From NCBI GenBank assembly GCA_032718475.1, contig JAUCBJ010001357.1, forward strand, positions 1-58,877: 58,877 nucleotides of DNA, read 5' to 3'. The notes beneath the pieces were generated by a model, which worked only from the letters and a program-made list of their open reading frames with translations, ran no database searches and had not been told where the DNA came from. The translations under genes were made by a program, and so were the position numbers. This DNA comes from Nemertoderma westbladi. Taxonomy: Eukaryota; Xenacoelomorpha; Nemertodermatida; Nemertodermatidae. Below are positions 20,264 to 30,870 of the stretch, in pieces (within the stretch, counting starts at the first letter, position 1; each line of letters opens with the position of its first letter).

Positions 20264-21107
20264 AATTAGAATGAAAACTATTTTGAAAAATAAAAAAACT
20301 AAATAAATGATTATTAGATTGTAAAACTTCGGTTTATATGCTTGCTTTATTACAACAGAGTGACTTACAGTGAATAATATAGTAGTTTCGTGTAACAGAT
20401 GCAACGTGTACAGCTAAAATTATTACATTAGCGTGAGTTAGAGAGTGAAATAGCAGTAACGAGTAACAGATGCAACGTGACCAATGTTAGTCCTATCAAT
20501 CTAACTTATATTCAACTTAGTTGACCGACCAGTCACATATATACATCGATAAAAGAAATCGATTATTATTAATAGTCGAATTAATGTATTCTATGCTATA
20601 GTAATTATGTTAAGGAACTAGAATCTATTTATAAACATCTGCTACCAGTGATGAAGATGAAGAATTCAATGGCTATGGTATAACTCAGATATTTATTGCC
20701 TTTTTCTCTCGTGGTTGGATGGAAGAGTGTGTGGAGAATTGCGGTAAAACACTAGGGTACAGCAACGTGGAGAAGTAGCGGGTGGGTGGATAGGAAATCA
20801 TTGAGTTGACAACAATCAATCAATAACAAACAACACTAAAGAGAGAGGGAGAGAAAAAGTGAAAGGAAGAGTAACCATCATAGCTACGGTAGGTATACGA
20901 ATGGATGGTTAAGTTAGGCTACGTACTGTACAGTACAATATCATATCATATCATCGATTGAATATTTTTTGAATATTCTTTTTCTCTCGAGGTTGGGTGG
21001 AAGAGTGAGTGGTGAGTTGTGAGGAGTTATAACAGTCCCGAGTTCGAACCCAGTTGAATATTTTGTTATCTGAAAAATTGCAAAATTAAATTTAGTTACT
21101 GGTGAAA
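20264..21107. other. Right flank of the Polinton; no gene
   Basis: It must contain the right end of the element, but I could not find a terminal inverted repeat matching 4.3-4.8 kb. GTAACAGATGCAACGTG occurs twice (about 20393 and 20463). A block reading CTCTCGTGGTTGGATGGAAG at about 20707 recurs with changes at about 20992. A GAGAGAGGGAGAG tract lies near 20840. Confidence 0.4.
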
Positions 21108-21455
21108 ATTTGTAGAAGTTACCTGTAGACACCCCTAGCATCTGTAAAATAAAGGTTGGTGAATATGAAAATACTGGTTGCTGAAAAATAGCGATTTGAA
21201 AAATAGTAGAAGTTACCTGTAGACACTCGTAGCACCTGTAAAATAAAGGTTGGTGAATATGAAAATAATGGTTGCTGAAAAATAGCGAAATGAAAAATAG
21301 TAGAAGTTACCTGTAGACACTCGTAGCGCCTGTAAAATAAAGGTTGGTGAATATGGAAATACTGGTTGCTGAAAAATTGCGATTTGAAAAATAGTAGAAG
21401 TTACCTGATGCTAAGTGTAGACACCCGAACACCTGTAAAATAAAGGTTGGTTATT
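21108..21455. repeat. 93-bp tandem repeat, about 3.7 copies
   Basis: Units starting TAGAAGTTACCTGTAGACAC begin near 21111, 21204, 21297 and 21391. They run through TGTAAAATAAAGGTTGGTGA, TATGAAAATA, CTGGTTGCTG and AAAAATAGCGA. The last copy carries a small insertion (GATGCTAAG) and is truncated. Confidence 0.85.
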
Positions 21456-22296
21456 GGACTGAGTACTAGCGTTGGGTGACTAATAACACCTCTAGCGGAA
21501 GATGCGGGAACTTGAGAAGTTGCCATGGTTACGGATGAAATGCTGACATCTGATTGGTTGAAATAATAACGACCATTGGAAAAGGTTGAAATGGTGGCTT
21601 CTGATTGGATGGAGTACTAAAATTGGATGGTAATGATGGGCTATGGGTGACCATGGCGCCGGTTCACACAATTGTATACTACTGATACTCTTCCCACGAC
21701 CACCTCCCTGATCCAACAAACATCTAGGGACTCCCCAACGTAACAGCGTCTGGAGTGGGTGTGTGACTATATTATTTATGTTTGTTTCATTATTTTTATA
21801 CTTATGTATGTATTATTATGTAATTTTATTATAATCGTTTTCTTTAATTTTATTTAGTAGAATGTTATTTTAACGATTATTTAGTAGATTAGTGCAATAT
21901 ATATTAGTGTTTATTACTTAATTACTTATATATTATATATTTAGAGCGACGGCGAGAAATAATTCTTTTTCTCTTTCCTTACTGTCCGTATTACATTACA
22001 AATACGTAACTACAGTAAGATGAAATATCCGTACTTATTAAAGTACAATAAAGCTCCTACTATATTCAAGTATTATTTGGTAAAGTAGAGTATTAGGAAT
22101 GCAAAATTCAGATCCTCGTGTCTCGGCTAAACCAAGCTCTGGGTAGACCTTGGAAACGACTTGCCTCTTCTCACTGACATTGCTTTGTGCGATATTGCTC
22201 TCATACCGTATATTAAATAATACATATAGTAGCGTGATGTCCCTTTAACAGTAGCGTATAACGCAAAATAAATCTGTTAAACCCTTTGACCATCTG

Positions 22297-22570
22297 TAAT
22301 TCTAGTCGATTAAGATATCGCGGCACCCACCGATATACTTGAAAGACAAAATTCTAGAATCAGTGGTTAACGTCCCCAGACAAGTTCTGGAATAAACTGG
22401 TGCCCATCCTAAATATTAACTATTAATATTTATAAAATCTGTCAAATTTTAGATCCTTTAAAATTCTAGTCTATTAAGACATCGTAGCACTTACCGATAT
22501 TTTTAAAAAGACCAATTTCCTAGAATCAAGGATCCTAGTCCCCAGACATGTTCTGGAATAAAATTGTGTC
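22297..22570. repeat. 165-bp-spaced direct repeat
   Basis: Segments at about 22297-22405 and 22462-22570 share ATTCTAGTC-x-ATTAAGA, CACCGATAT-type and GTCCCCAGACA(A/T)GTTCTGG blocks in the same order, so they are diverged copies. Confidence 0.65.
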
Positions 22571-23189
22571 TATTTAATATTAAATAATAAAATTTACGGG
22601 AATAAATTTAAATTCATATTTTAATGAATTTGATAAATTGTCATTTTTATACAATTTATAACTTTCCCAAAATTCCATTAATTAATAGATCATGGGAGCG
22701 GAGATTTACCCTATTAAGTGTATTAGTGTGCGAGAATCTCCAATATATAGTCAATAGCCGATAAAATTTATAAAATCATGTATAAAGGGGATATTGACAA
22801 TTAAAGAATTACTATTAAATAGCATCCCAGATCTGTATGCATGAGAATTACCCTAATTCTACCGCTAGCTTTCCATAATGTCACCATAGCAACAACCACG
22901 CTAGAATTAGAAGTGAGTTAAAAGAACAATAGAAAGCTTACCCCATTGAATAGCATAGGGAATAAATAGCACACTGCTAGTATCCAAGGATACATAATAA
23001 TAACGTAGCATTCTGGAAGGCACTTGACTAATGGACAAATGGCCCGAATGTGTACAATTTGTGACAGTTGTGTGGAATTTGTGCATTTATAGGTGAATGT
23101 TACTACTAAAGTGTATTTACAGTAGCGAGTCGCAATTGTGAAAGTAGCCCTAACTCTGCAGCAAGAACCTGAAGTAAATCTAAGCCTTT

Positions 23190-23312
23190 GGGATGGACAG
23201 TGGAGTGACTTGTGCCGGTTATCGTTGTCGTTGTGTAGCTACTACGTTGGCGAAAACACAGCGACGACGGTACATCGGCGCTGAGGATCTTGCACTGTCC
23301 GGGGGCAGAGAG
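23190..23312 (+). promoter_or_regulatory. Imperfect long hairpin immediately upstream of ORF3
   Basis: GGACAGTG near 23194 pairs with CACTGTCC near 23295. Inside it, GCCGGT/ACATCGGC and CGTTGTCGTTGTGT/ACACAGCGACGACG pair with several G-U pairs, closing on a loop around GTAGCTACTACGTTGGCGAAA. The hairpin ends about 75 bp before the ORF3 ATG. It is GC-rich compared with its surroundings and could be a transcript structure; function unknown. Confidence 0.45.
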
Positions 23313-23381
23313 GGGTAGGCAGCGACGCCCGCTAGCCTAAATATAAACTCATTATAATATTGATAAACTCATATAGCAGAT

Positions 23382-26300
23382 ATGACTGAGTTGATAGAAG
23401 ATGATCTTGGTATCAGGGAGCGATATACTCTACCTTTACAAGCGTTTGTTGATAGCTTGATACGCGGCGACGCTGGTCCAACTACTACGGAGGACGATGG
23501 TCGTTATATCGAACCGCCAATGTCCCAGGAGCAACTTACGCGTGAATTGGACTATAGAAAATTCACCGCTCGCTATACGCATCGTAATGGTACGTATATG
23601 GACTTCTTAACTACTGGCCATCCTATCTATTTACACGATACGGATGATGTAGACACCGAAAGGGAAATGGTTTTATTTAAATATCATACCCAGCGGAGTC
23701 GGAACGATAAACCGAGAATAGAACACGAGAATTCTATTCGAAACAGACTCGAAAGGGAAGATGTTGAAGAGCCGGATAAACGCAGCGACTTCAACGATTA
23801 TCTGGAATTCCTGAGAGAAACATATCTCAATATTGCCAGTCAACAAAATCTAGAAACTCGATATCCTCAAGGTATACATCATGACCCTATGATAGAACTG
23901 AAACGACTCTATTTCACTATGATGTATCTTACCGCCGATTGACCGCTACCTGTCGTCCCAGATAGCTTCGAACAGATGGAGGAATATTGTAAAACTGGAG
24001 AACGATCACCCGCGTTTCCCCTGCAGGACGTGCGTCTTTGGTATTACTGCGACAAATGCCCTAGACCCAATCAGCAAACGGAAAGACATAAACATCCGCG
24101 GAGACGTTGCGCTAAACACAGTTTTACACGATATACTTATGGGAGTTTCGAGCGAAACCTGTTCGATATATCACCTACGCTCGCTCGACTCAAACGATCC
24201 TTAAATAAACCGATGATCAGAGTTCCGGAATACTCGGTCAGACCTCCTCATTCCTCAGTGAGACCTCAAACGCTTGATCCTAATAGTATAACGGATCCCC
24301 CTGAACTGTACTCACTATTTAAAGATCTTGTGTTACCCGAACAATTAATCGGTGGCACTCAGGTAGTGGGCTCTCTAGATATTCGCCAACCCTACCTAGC
24401 CGGATTAGGACGCGGTCATCTAATATCGCCGTTTAACCCGTACAACCGTCCAGGCTTAACCCCGGTACAACCCGTTACCGAAGTCGAAGAGAGTGTTGTA
24501 CGAAACGCGTTAGACGCTATTCGGCAGAAGATCGGAAAGGGAACTTACGATTGTTTAGAGAAACGCAAATTGCAGCAACAAGTCCAAGCGGTGAAAGAAT
24601 TAGCTTTACCCCAGTTCGATAGAGAAATCCAGAATCGCGAGGAAGACATCGAACGTGGACGAACCTACTCTCTACAAGAGTTCCTAGACGAGCGTTTACA
24701 ACAACAAGCGGAGGAAAATCGGCTCGAGGAGAAACACATAGAAATGGATGAGAGAGAAGAAGCAGCTTTAGCCCAGCCGGCAGCTCAAATCCTTATGACA
24801 GATCTCTATTCTAAAACCATCATCCATCCTTAGATGGTTCCCCATTTCGGAGACAAACTCTTCGCCACGGCACAGCCTCAACCGGTTGATATCAACCTAA
24901 GATCTCAAGATCTTATCGCTGACGTTCCCATGTTGCAACGTCTGCCAATCGAGGCCGCTCGTGTCGATGGTATACTTGTTGAACCTCCGGACAATAGAGC
25001 GGATCTTGTCCGTCGTATGGTACACGAGGTTAACATACGCGCTAGACCTTTACCGAACTCGTTTTATGGGATCAAAGATAACCCTTATTATGTCAATCTA
25101 ATGCAATATTACATGGTAAAACCGGAAGATCCTACACATAGTCTGAGGTTTCTACCACTAATAAATCCTCTCGATCTTGTCGAACTCGAACAACTGCAGA
25201 AACATCTGGATCAGTTAGTCAAAGTAAACTCATTTCGAAAACCCTATAATGTTTCCAGAATAGAGAAAGAGACAATACCTCCGTATAATCTTGATGGATT
25301 CATCAAAACTCGATTAGTAAACTGGAATCTCGATGTGTTATTCGAGGAGGAAAGAATACAACGATATGGAGATGTAGAGACATATACTATACAATATTTA
25401 AAGTATAGAGATCTACCTAATGCTAGCGAATGCGCTACCTTATGGCATCCAGTGGGAATGACTCTAGAAAACGCCACTAAAGAGTGGAATGAGACTCTTA
25501 ACGTTATCGAGATGTATGGAGTTGTCACCTACGATAACGAAGGTAGCGTTCCGGTTGGAGAACTGGGAACTACGCGAATGATACATATACGAGGACTAGC
25601 TGGTTCTACCCACGTATTTACTCGAGCGTGTTCCGATGTGATTGATTATTCTTTTGAGACCCTTACCGAGATACAAAAGAAACTCCGACATGGACAATTC
25701 GAACTCGCGCAGCGTTACGTCACCGACACCGAGCGCAAACCGGCCATGGGTATCGATGGATCGATGTTACCCCAGCCCGTGCTCGAGATGTTGTTTAACG
25801 AAAGAATCCTTAAAATCGGCTCAGCTGTTTATGGAGATCTCCAAAACGACTTTCGGAACATGGAGAACATTCCATACCCTTTCGTCGATACTCAGCTGAT
25901 TGCTCCCTGGGCAGAAGGCCGAGGTTTCTTCCGCACTATGTATGCAAATACACCCAGCGGCATTACTAAAGTACAACGAACCTCCATCGGACATCTTGCC
26001 TTTCAAGAATACGGATGGAATTTCAAGGTTGGAAATCCTATCAACTACCAACAAGTATATGGAGATCATTATTCTCGATTATACTTTGACGGACCATTGA
26101 CCGCACCTGGCGCCGTATATAGCTTTATGAGAGTTCCACTTCGTCCCTCCTTAGCTATATACACGATCTTTGAAAACGCCGCACTTGCCGGTTGGCTAGC
26201 CGATGTGTGCAGTCGTACCATACGCGCCCATCCCTTAATACATGGAACCAAACTCGCCAAGCTAGATGAACACAATAAATTCATCCGCTTCGAATGTTTC

Positions 26301-27638
26301 AGGCGCTTTCTGACTCCGTTCCGTAACATTGATAGTCAGTTCAAGGACCGCGCCCTGACCAAACTCAGCCTAAGAGACTCAGCAGCGGAGAAGTTAGACA
26401 GCGCGGGATTCACCCTTTTCAAGGACGTTTGTATACAGAACTTACATTCATCTGTTATACAAAGACCTCGAATACCCACGGGTTATTCTGTCATGGAAGT
26501 TCAGACAGTGGGTTCGCTTGCGGAGACAGCCGCACCTATCTCAGCTATGCAATTGGAAGACGAACCAATATGCTTAGAATCTGAGGAGATTCAGCCTACA
26601 GCGCCCCGGAGCAGCGATAACGACTATGTCTTGGAATGGTATCAAGGTCCACAATGTCTCACCGCATACGATTATCGGCACGCCAACTATATTTCTCGAA
26701 AACATTGCCAATTATGCGCATCGAGAGATCATTTCACCCCTATGGACTCAGACGTACCCTGCTCCTATTTCCATGAACAACCGATGATGGAGATCTATTG
26801 TGCGTATTGCAGACTCAATAACTCGCACATTTTTGCAGTCTGCCCCCAATTTATGACTCAATGCCACCACTGTCAACTTAAAGGAGGACATGCCAGTTTT
26901 AATTGCCCTTTTAACCGCGATCTGGAAAGAGTAGCTGAGATGATTACCCTGCGTTACATCCGAGCTTGGGAAGCGAATGCGGATTTACATTGTGAGTCAC
27001 GCCATCGCTATTACCCTGGACGCGCCTACGAGGGAGTTTACGCGTTCCATCCTTATCTATTCGCGTCTGTTGAACAAAAAACACGCACACCGAGTTACGA
27101 ACTAATGAAGCGTGTTGGTGAGTGTATTTCCACCAAATTTGTTCGAAAATATCTCAGGAACGTCAATCCTAACGATATTAATTCATACCATTTGATCAAT
27201 TTCATCCGTCAAGACCCTGAGTATGGCGATTTATTTATCAACTCGCACCCTGAGTTACAGGAAGTATCTCGACGGCCCTACGAATATCGAGCCCGAGAAT
27301 GCGAGCTGGAAAGAACCATTAAACCGAGGAAGTTTCTCACCACTCACGGTCCACCTACCGCTATTGTCCAGACGACTCGTCAGGGACCAGTAGGAGCTGC
27401 TGTCCTAAGACGCCCCCTAAAGGCTGTTAGACCTCGCTCCACTGAAGTTGATATCGATCAACCAGGTACCTCGACCGGCGGATACACAGATCGTAATCCT
27501 AAACCTTCTGATGCAATTGTATTGCACCCTTCACCCAGGAGTTATAGCCCTCCTAGTAAAGTGGCTCGCCCTAAAGAGAAAAGGACTCTTGCTATCCTCA
27601 AAAAACTGCGTAAACGCCGTCCGCGTAAGAAAGACTAA
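23382..27638 (+). pseudogene. ORF3: giant zinc-knuckle protein in the env position of a BEL/Pao element
   Basis: A single frame of about 1,419 codons interrupted only by TGA at 23940-23942 and TAG at 24831-24833; the second is followed at once by ATG. The frame stays open and compositionally uniform across both stops. I do not recognise the protein as a whole. Visible features: an acidic N-terminus; a Cys/His cluster (YYCDKCPRPN then RRRCAKH, about 24044-24122); a charged coiled coil (24620-24760); a long globular centre; a metal-binding block at about 26700-26910 with CQLCASRDH and two C-x2-C-x5-H-x4-C knuckles (YCAYCRLNNSHIFAVC and CHHCQLKGGHASFNC); and a very basic tail (KKLRKRRPRKKD). There is no signal peptide or transmembrane segment, so it is not a conventional envelope protein. 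The stop lies 78 bp before an LTR of the same family. A Gag-like or nucleic-acid-binding role is inferred. Confidence 0.6.
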
Positions 27639-27716
27639 CTGTTTAGAGTATTTTTATATTTTAGAAACTGTGATTTTTTATTTTTTTTAGAATTAAATCC
27701 CATTTTCTGGGAGCGG

Positions 27717-28915
27717 TGTAAAGGCTTTTGCGGAATTAGCTGGTTATTTTTCCCGCAAAGTACTCTGTAGGTGTTTTAACGGACATAAAAAACCGTTTCC
27801 TTACTGTACCGGTGTTTTAGTGGACATAAAAAGCCATTTCTTCTGTATGTGTACTTTAGCGGACATAACTAGCGATTTTATGTCGCAATAAGCCAAAATC
27901 CTCTTGATACAGTATAGTTACCATGACGACATCTAACAGCTGATATGTACACGTGTAACTTTTCCTTTGTTTCTTTGTTCGGTCAACCAATCAGGGCGAT
28001 TCTCATGTTATTTGTACAGAAACCTCCGGGAAATCGCGCAATGCATTACGGTTTATGTTTACCTTTTTTCCTGATGCCAGAAGACCAGCTGTGGAATATT
28101 TCTGTGTTTCAGGCTTTAGCAAAACATTAGTAGGCTTTGATCATAGAAACGTATAACTGTTATCTCATATCACAAGTCAAACGCAACATATCAAACGAAT
28201 CACACTTGTCATATGGTCATATCTCATACAAACACCGCATTATTTTACTGCTATTTACTGTCGGTTATTAATTATATCAGTTGATGGAATATTGTTATAT
28301 TTGGATAATATCGATAAATAATCATAAAACCCCAATCTTCTTGATATACTGAATGTAAGAGACTGGTTACATATAACGATTGCGACTTACATTAAAGTGG
28401 TTTTGGAGTGAATCTAATGCTATTTCATAGGCACTACATGTGTCGGTTGCTGTTCTCTTTATATGTGAGTAAAATTAGTGAAGGTCGGCAGATCGGTGTG
28501 CAGCATTGTGCGGTAGTGTGCATGACTGTGACAGATAACAAAGCATCTCCTAAAGAATGCGCCTTATACGTGAATCATTAGCCATCCCGTTGTGTTTAGT
28601 GTAAGTCATAACTCTGTTTACATACTTAGAGCGCCACGTCCTAAAGGAACTGTTGATATTTCCCGAAAGTGAATAATATTTGTCAGAGATTATATATTAA
28701 CGATCAGTCGAATAATACAGTAGGCCTACACCGCAATAAGGTCAGAGCTTCCGAATCCAGTCTCCCGGGTATATCCAGCGGGTGAATGGTCGCACATAGA
28801 CTGGCTTCGGCTAATGTAGTGTATCAAATACTCGTCATAGGCTAAAGTCGATTTATAACCTAGAAGACACCTAAATTTGGCAGGTTAAACTGCTAAAGGT
28901 CTGAAAGCGCGAACA
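27717..28915 (+). mobile_element. Full-length LTR (1,199 bp), 3' LTR of the ORF3-bearing copy
   Basis: Starts TGTAAAGGCTTTTGCG just after a purine-rich GGGAGCGG (candidate polypurine tract) and ends GCGCGAACA. It aligns from end to end with 51904-53069, and its last two thirds align with 3491-4330 inverted. Homology with both other copies stops exactly at the terminal CA, as expected for an LTR edge. The first 200 bp carry three repeats of the type GTTTTAG-x-GGACATAAAAAGCC, promoter-like with a TATA-type core. The ORF at 27945-28130 is not conserved. Confidence 0.82.
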
Positions 28916-29605
28916 TATATTTCACTTTCCAGTATTCTCCCATGTGAAGAATACCCTTCAAATAATTTGTGGTGATGTGAAAGAAACAACTAATGTCTAT
29001 GTTCGCCCATTGCATCTATTGTCCCGTTATCATTACTATTTATTATTATCATTTATTATCCCTCAGATAAACGCGGTTGGTATTGTTGGTTGGAACTGCT
29101 TTTGATTCTATATTTAATGATGTAAATTTTTCAGTTAGTGGAGATTTTCGGGACGATACAAACCAATAACAAACAACCTAACAGATAACTGAATGGACAT
29201 AATATTATTAAGCTAAATGCTGGTTTATTCGTTTATTTTTATGTTACATTTATCGGAACCAAACTGCACCTAAAACTATCTGACTACATGACTATGTTGT
29301 AATACCTTCTGATTTTCAGTGGTCTATATTCTGATATTAGACTAATTTTAATTTCGTTCCCATGGTACCGTACCCAATATTGGCAGGAGGCAGTGAAGGG
29401 TAATATTCAGTTAATCCGCATCATATCGGTAAGTCAATTATTAAATAAATTAAATTGTTTCAGAGAATAATAATTAATGTAATTAATTCATATAAGTGTT
29501 ATTTATTATTACTTACTATGGTACGTGGTACGGTACTGAATTAGACCCTAGGCCTAACTAATTAATTGAACGTGTTGTAATAAAAGAAGTCTATTAATTA
29601 ATTAC
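28916..29605. other. No gene recognised
   Basis: AT-rich sequence outside the LTR. I see no ORF, repeat or RNA signal that I can support. Confidence 0.5.
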
Positions 29606-30472
29606 CTGCAATAATATGCCGGTTATCTTTACAGAAATCCACAGCGTCGATGTGGCTCCCAGATCCTTCAATCCGGTTGATAACCTCCCCAGTTACAGAA
29701 TTTATTATATTATATTTATTTATATATATTCTCCCCAACAGCATCGATCCTCAACCCGTTGGGACTCAATACGATCTTCCGGACCTCAGGAGTTGCTTCC
29801 TGTCTCCACAAGGTCTCCCCTGTACCAACAACGAAGCGATGGATCATCCCTCCCTCACTTACCGACACCACAGTCTCCCCATCCGGACCCCAACACAGAC
29901 CCCAGACCCTCCCACTGTGCCCCCGGTATTGGTACAACAGCTCCCGGGTTCCGGTCCGCCAAACTTTTACTGTTCTATGCCGCGAACAGCTGGCCAACCG
30001 GGACCCGTTCGAGTCGAACCGAATACATTTAACCCACCCAGAATGCCCCACCCAGTTCGTAACCTTATAGTTCCTACCAGTTATTGATATAATAGAAATC
30101 CCCCCGACGTCCCCACATGTTGCTATGACGTCCCGGTTGGAGGGATTTATATCTATTCCCGCTCTACCCTCCCCCTCACCAACCACTAACTCCCACCCCG
30201 GTACCTCCACTACGACCCTCCAACCGCTCGCTTCCCGCTCCCAGACAGTCACCGAACCCCCAAGGTTCCCGAGGCAACGCGGTTCCCGTCCGTAGAAACC
30301 GCGACTGTGTAGTAATCGATAGAACCTCCGGATCGCGGTAGATATTCCTTTTCGTAGAGAGTCGATGAGTTTATGATACAGGGGAGGTTGTGAGACACAA
30401 AGACAAACTCTTCGGTACCCGGGATAAGTTTGAGATCCCGGATCGCCGCCATTGTTAGGGGAATTATTGAAT
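29606..30472 (-). pseudogene. WD40-repeat exon with splice signals and two frame disruptions
   Basis: On the minus strand a polypyrimidine tract and TTTTAG (ending 30473) precede the exon, and CAG/GTAATT (29606/29605) follows it, giving an 867-nt internal exon. It encodes beta-propeller repeats: VAVSTDGNRVASG, then GHSGWVKCIRFDSNGSRLAS ending in VKVW, GHSGRVWGLCWGPDGE, and a last repeat with TGEVINRIEGSGSHIDAVDF. The frame is broken in a run of five C (30257-30261 on plus) between ASGTLG and SVTVWERE, and again in the TATA microsatellite at about 29700-29731. WD40 propellers are protein-interaction scaffolds and form the C-terminus of APAF1-like proteins, which is suggestive given the caspase/NB-ARC gene at 40.8 kb. 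Plus-strand ORFs here are antisense shadows. Confidence 0.72.
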
Positions 30473-30539
30473 CTAAAAGATAAAATAACATTTAACTATA
30501 ATTTATTCTTCTTAATCGAATATAATTATATATAATAAA

Positions 30540-30560
30540 GGGGGGGGGGGGGGGGGGGGG
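30540..30560. repeat. Homopolymer G21
   Basis: Uninterrupted run of about 21 G followed by CGCTACC. Similar G19-G21 runs occur at 45952 and 50431 inside the long-TIR elements. Confidence 0.95.
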
Positions 30561-30780
30561 CGCTACCGGGCCCCGAAATCTAAATCTAATGGAATATATG
30601 TTATAGTACTTTTTTCTTTTATCATTTTTAGGCCTTTTTACATCACTCATAGGAAAGTACAATGTTATTCCCGTGCTCTGCCAGAAATGGCAACCATGCC
30701 TCAAAGAATAACTATTATACAGTGTTGTAGAAACCACTGTAACCCCGTATGCCGGCCATGCGTGTTAATTAATTATAAAT

Positions 30781-30870
30781 GATTTGTTGTGGGGTGGGTG
30801 ACTGCGAATAAATATATGTTATAGTATTTTAACATATATTTATTCGCCGTCACCCACCCCACAACAAATC
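30781..30870. repeat. Near-perfect 41-bp inverted repeat with 8-nt loop
   Basis: Arm 30781-30821 (GATTTGTTGTGGGGTGGGTG and following) is the reverse complement of 30830-30870 except for one mismatch (T/G at 30803). The outer flanks are partly complementary too. A hairpin of this length suggests a tiny MITE or a recent template-switch event. Confidence 0.9.

Larger units (their letters stand above)
21684..23381 (+). mobile_element. 3' region of a BEL/Pao copy: last pol codons plus long non-coding stretch
   Basis: From GATACTCTTCCCACGACCAC this matches the right-hand copy from 58600 onward. Both preserve 19 terminal pol codons (DTLPTTTSLIQQ and following) and their TAA (21741-21743 here), then an AT-rich region with the same sequence down to CGACGGCGAGAAATAATT. 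Upstream of 21684 the two copies are unrelated, so this copy is truncated on its 5' side. The rest, to 23381, has no ORF; it contains a 165-bp direct repeat and a hairpin just before ORF3. Confidence 0.7.

Noticed and set aside
20941-21141. Minus-strand ORF near the 93-bp repeats
   Set aside because: Composition-driven and partly made of the tandem repeat.
4331-21683. Polinton terminal inverted repeats
   Set aside because: I compared 4.3-4.8 kb with 20.3-21.6 kb in inverted orientation and found no convincing match; element ends are therefore not given.
21492-21719. Minus-strand ORF
   Set aside because: Overlaps the preserved plus-strand pol C-terminal codons at 21684-21743 and has no features of its own.
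22000-23100. Hammerhead-type ribozyme in the retroelement 3' region
   Set aside because: No CTGATGA core with a correctly placed GAAA and matching stems was found.
25244-26329. Minus- and plus-strand ORFs within ORF3
   Set aside because: Shadows of the long ORF3 frame, which alone carries zinc-binding motifs.
29616-30087. Three overlapping plus-strand ORFs
   Set aside because: Antisense to the WD40 exon; Pro/Ser-rich low-complexity products without domains.
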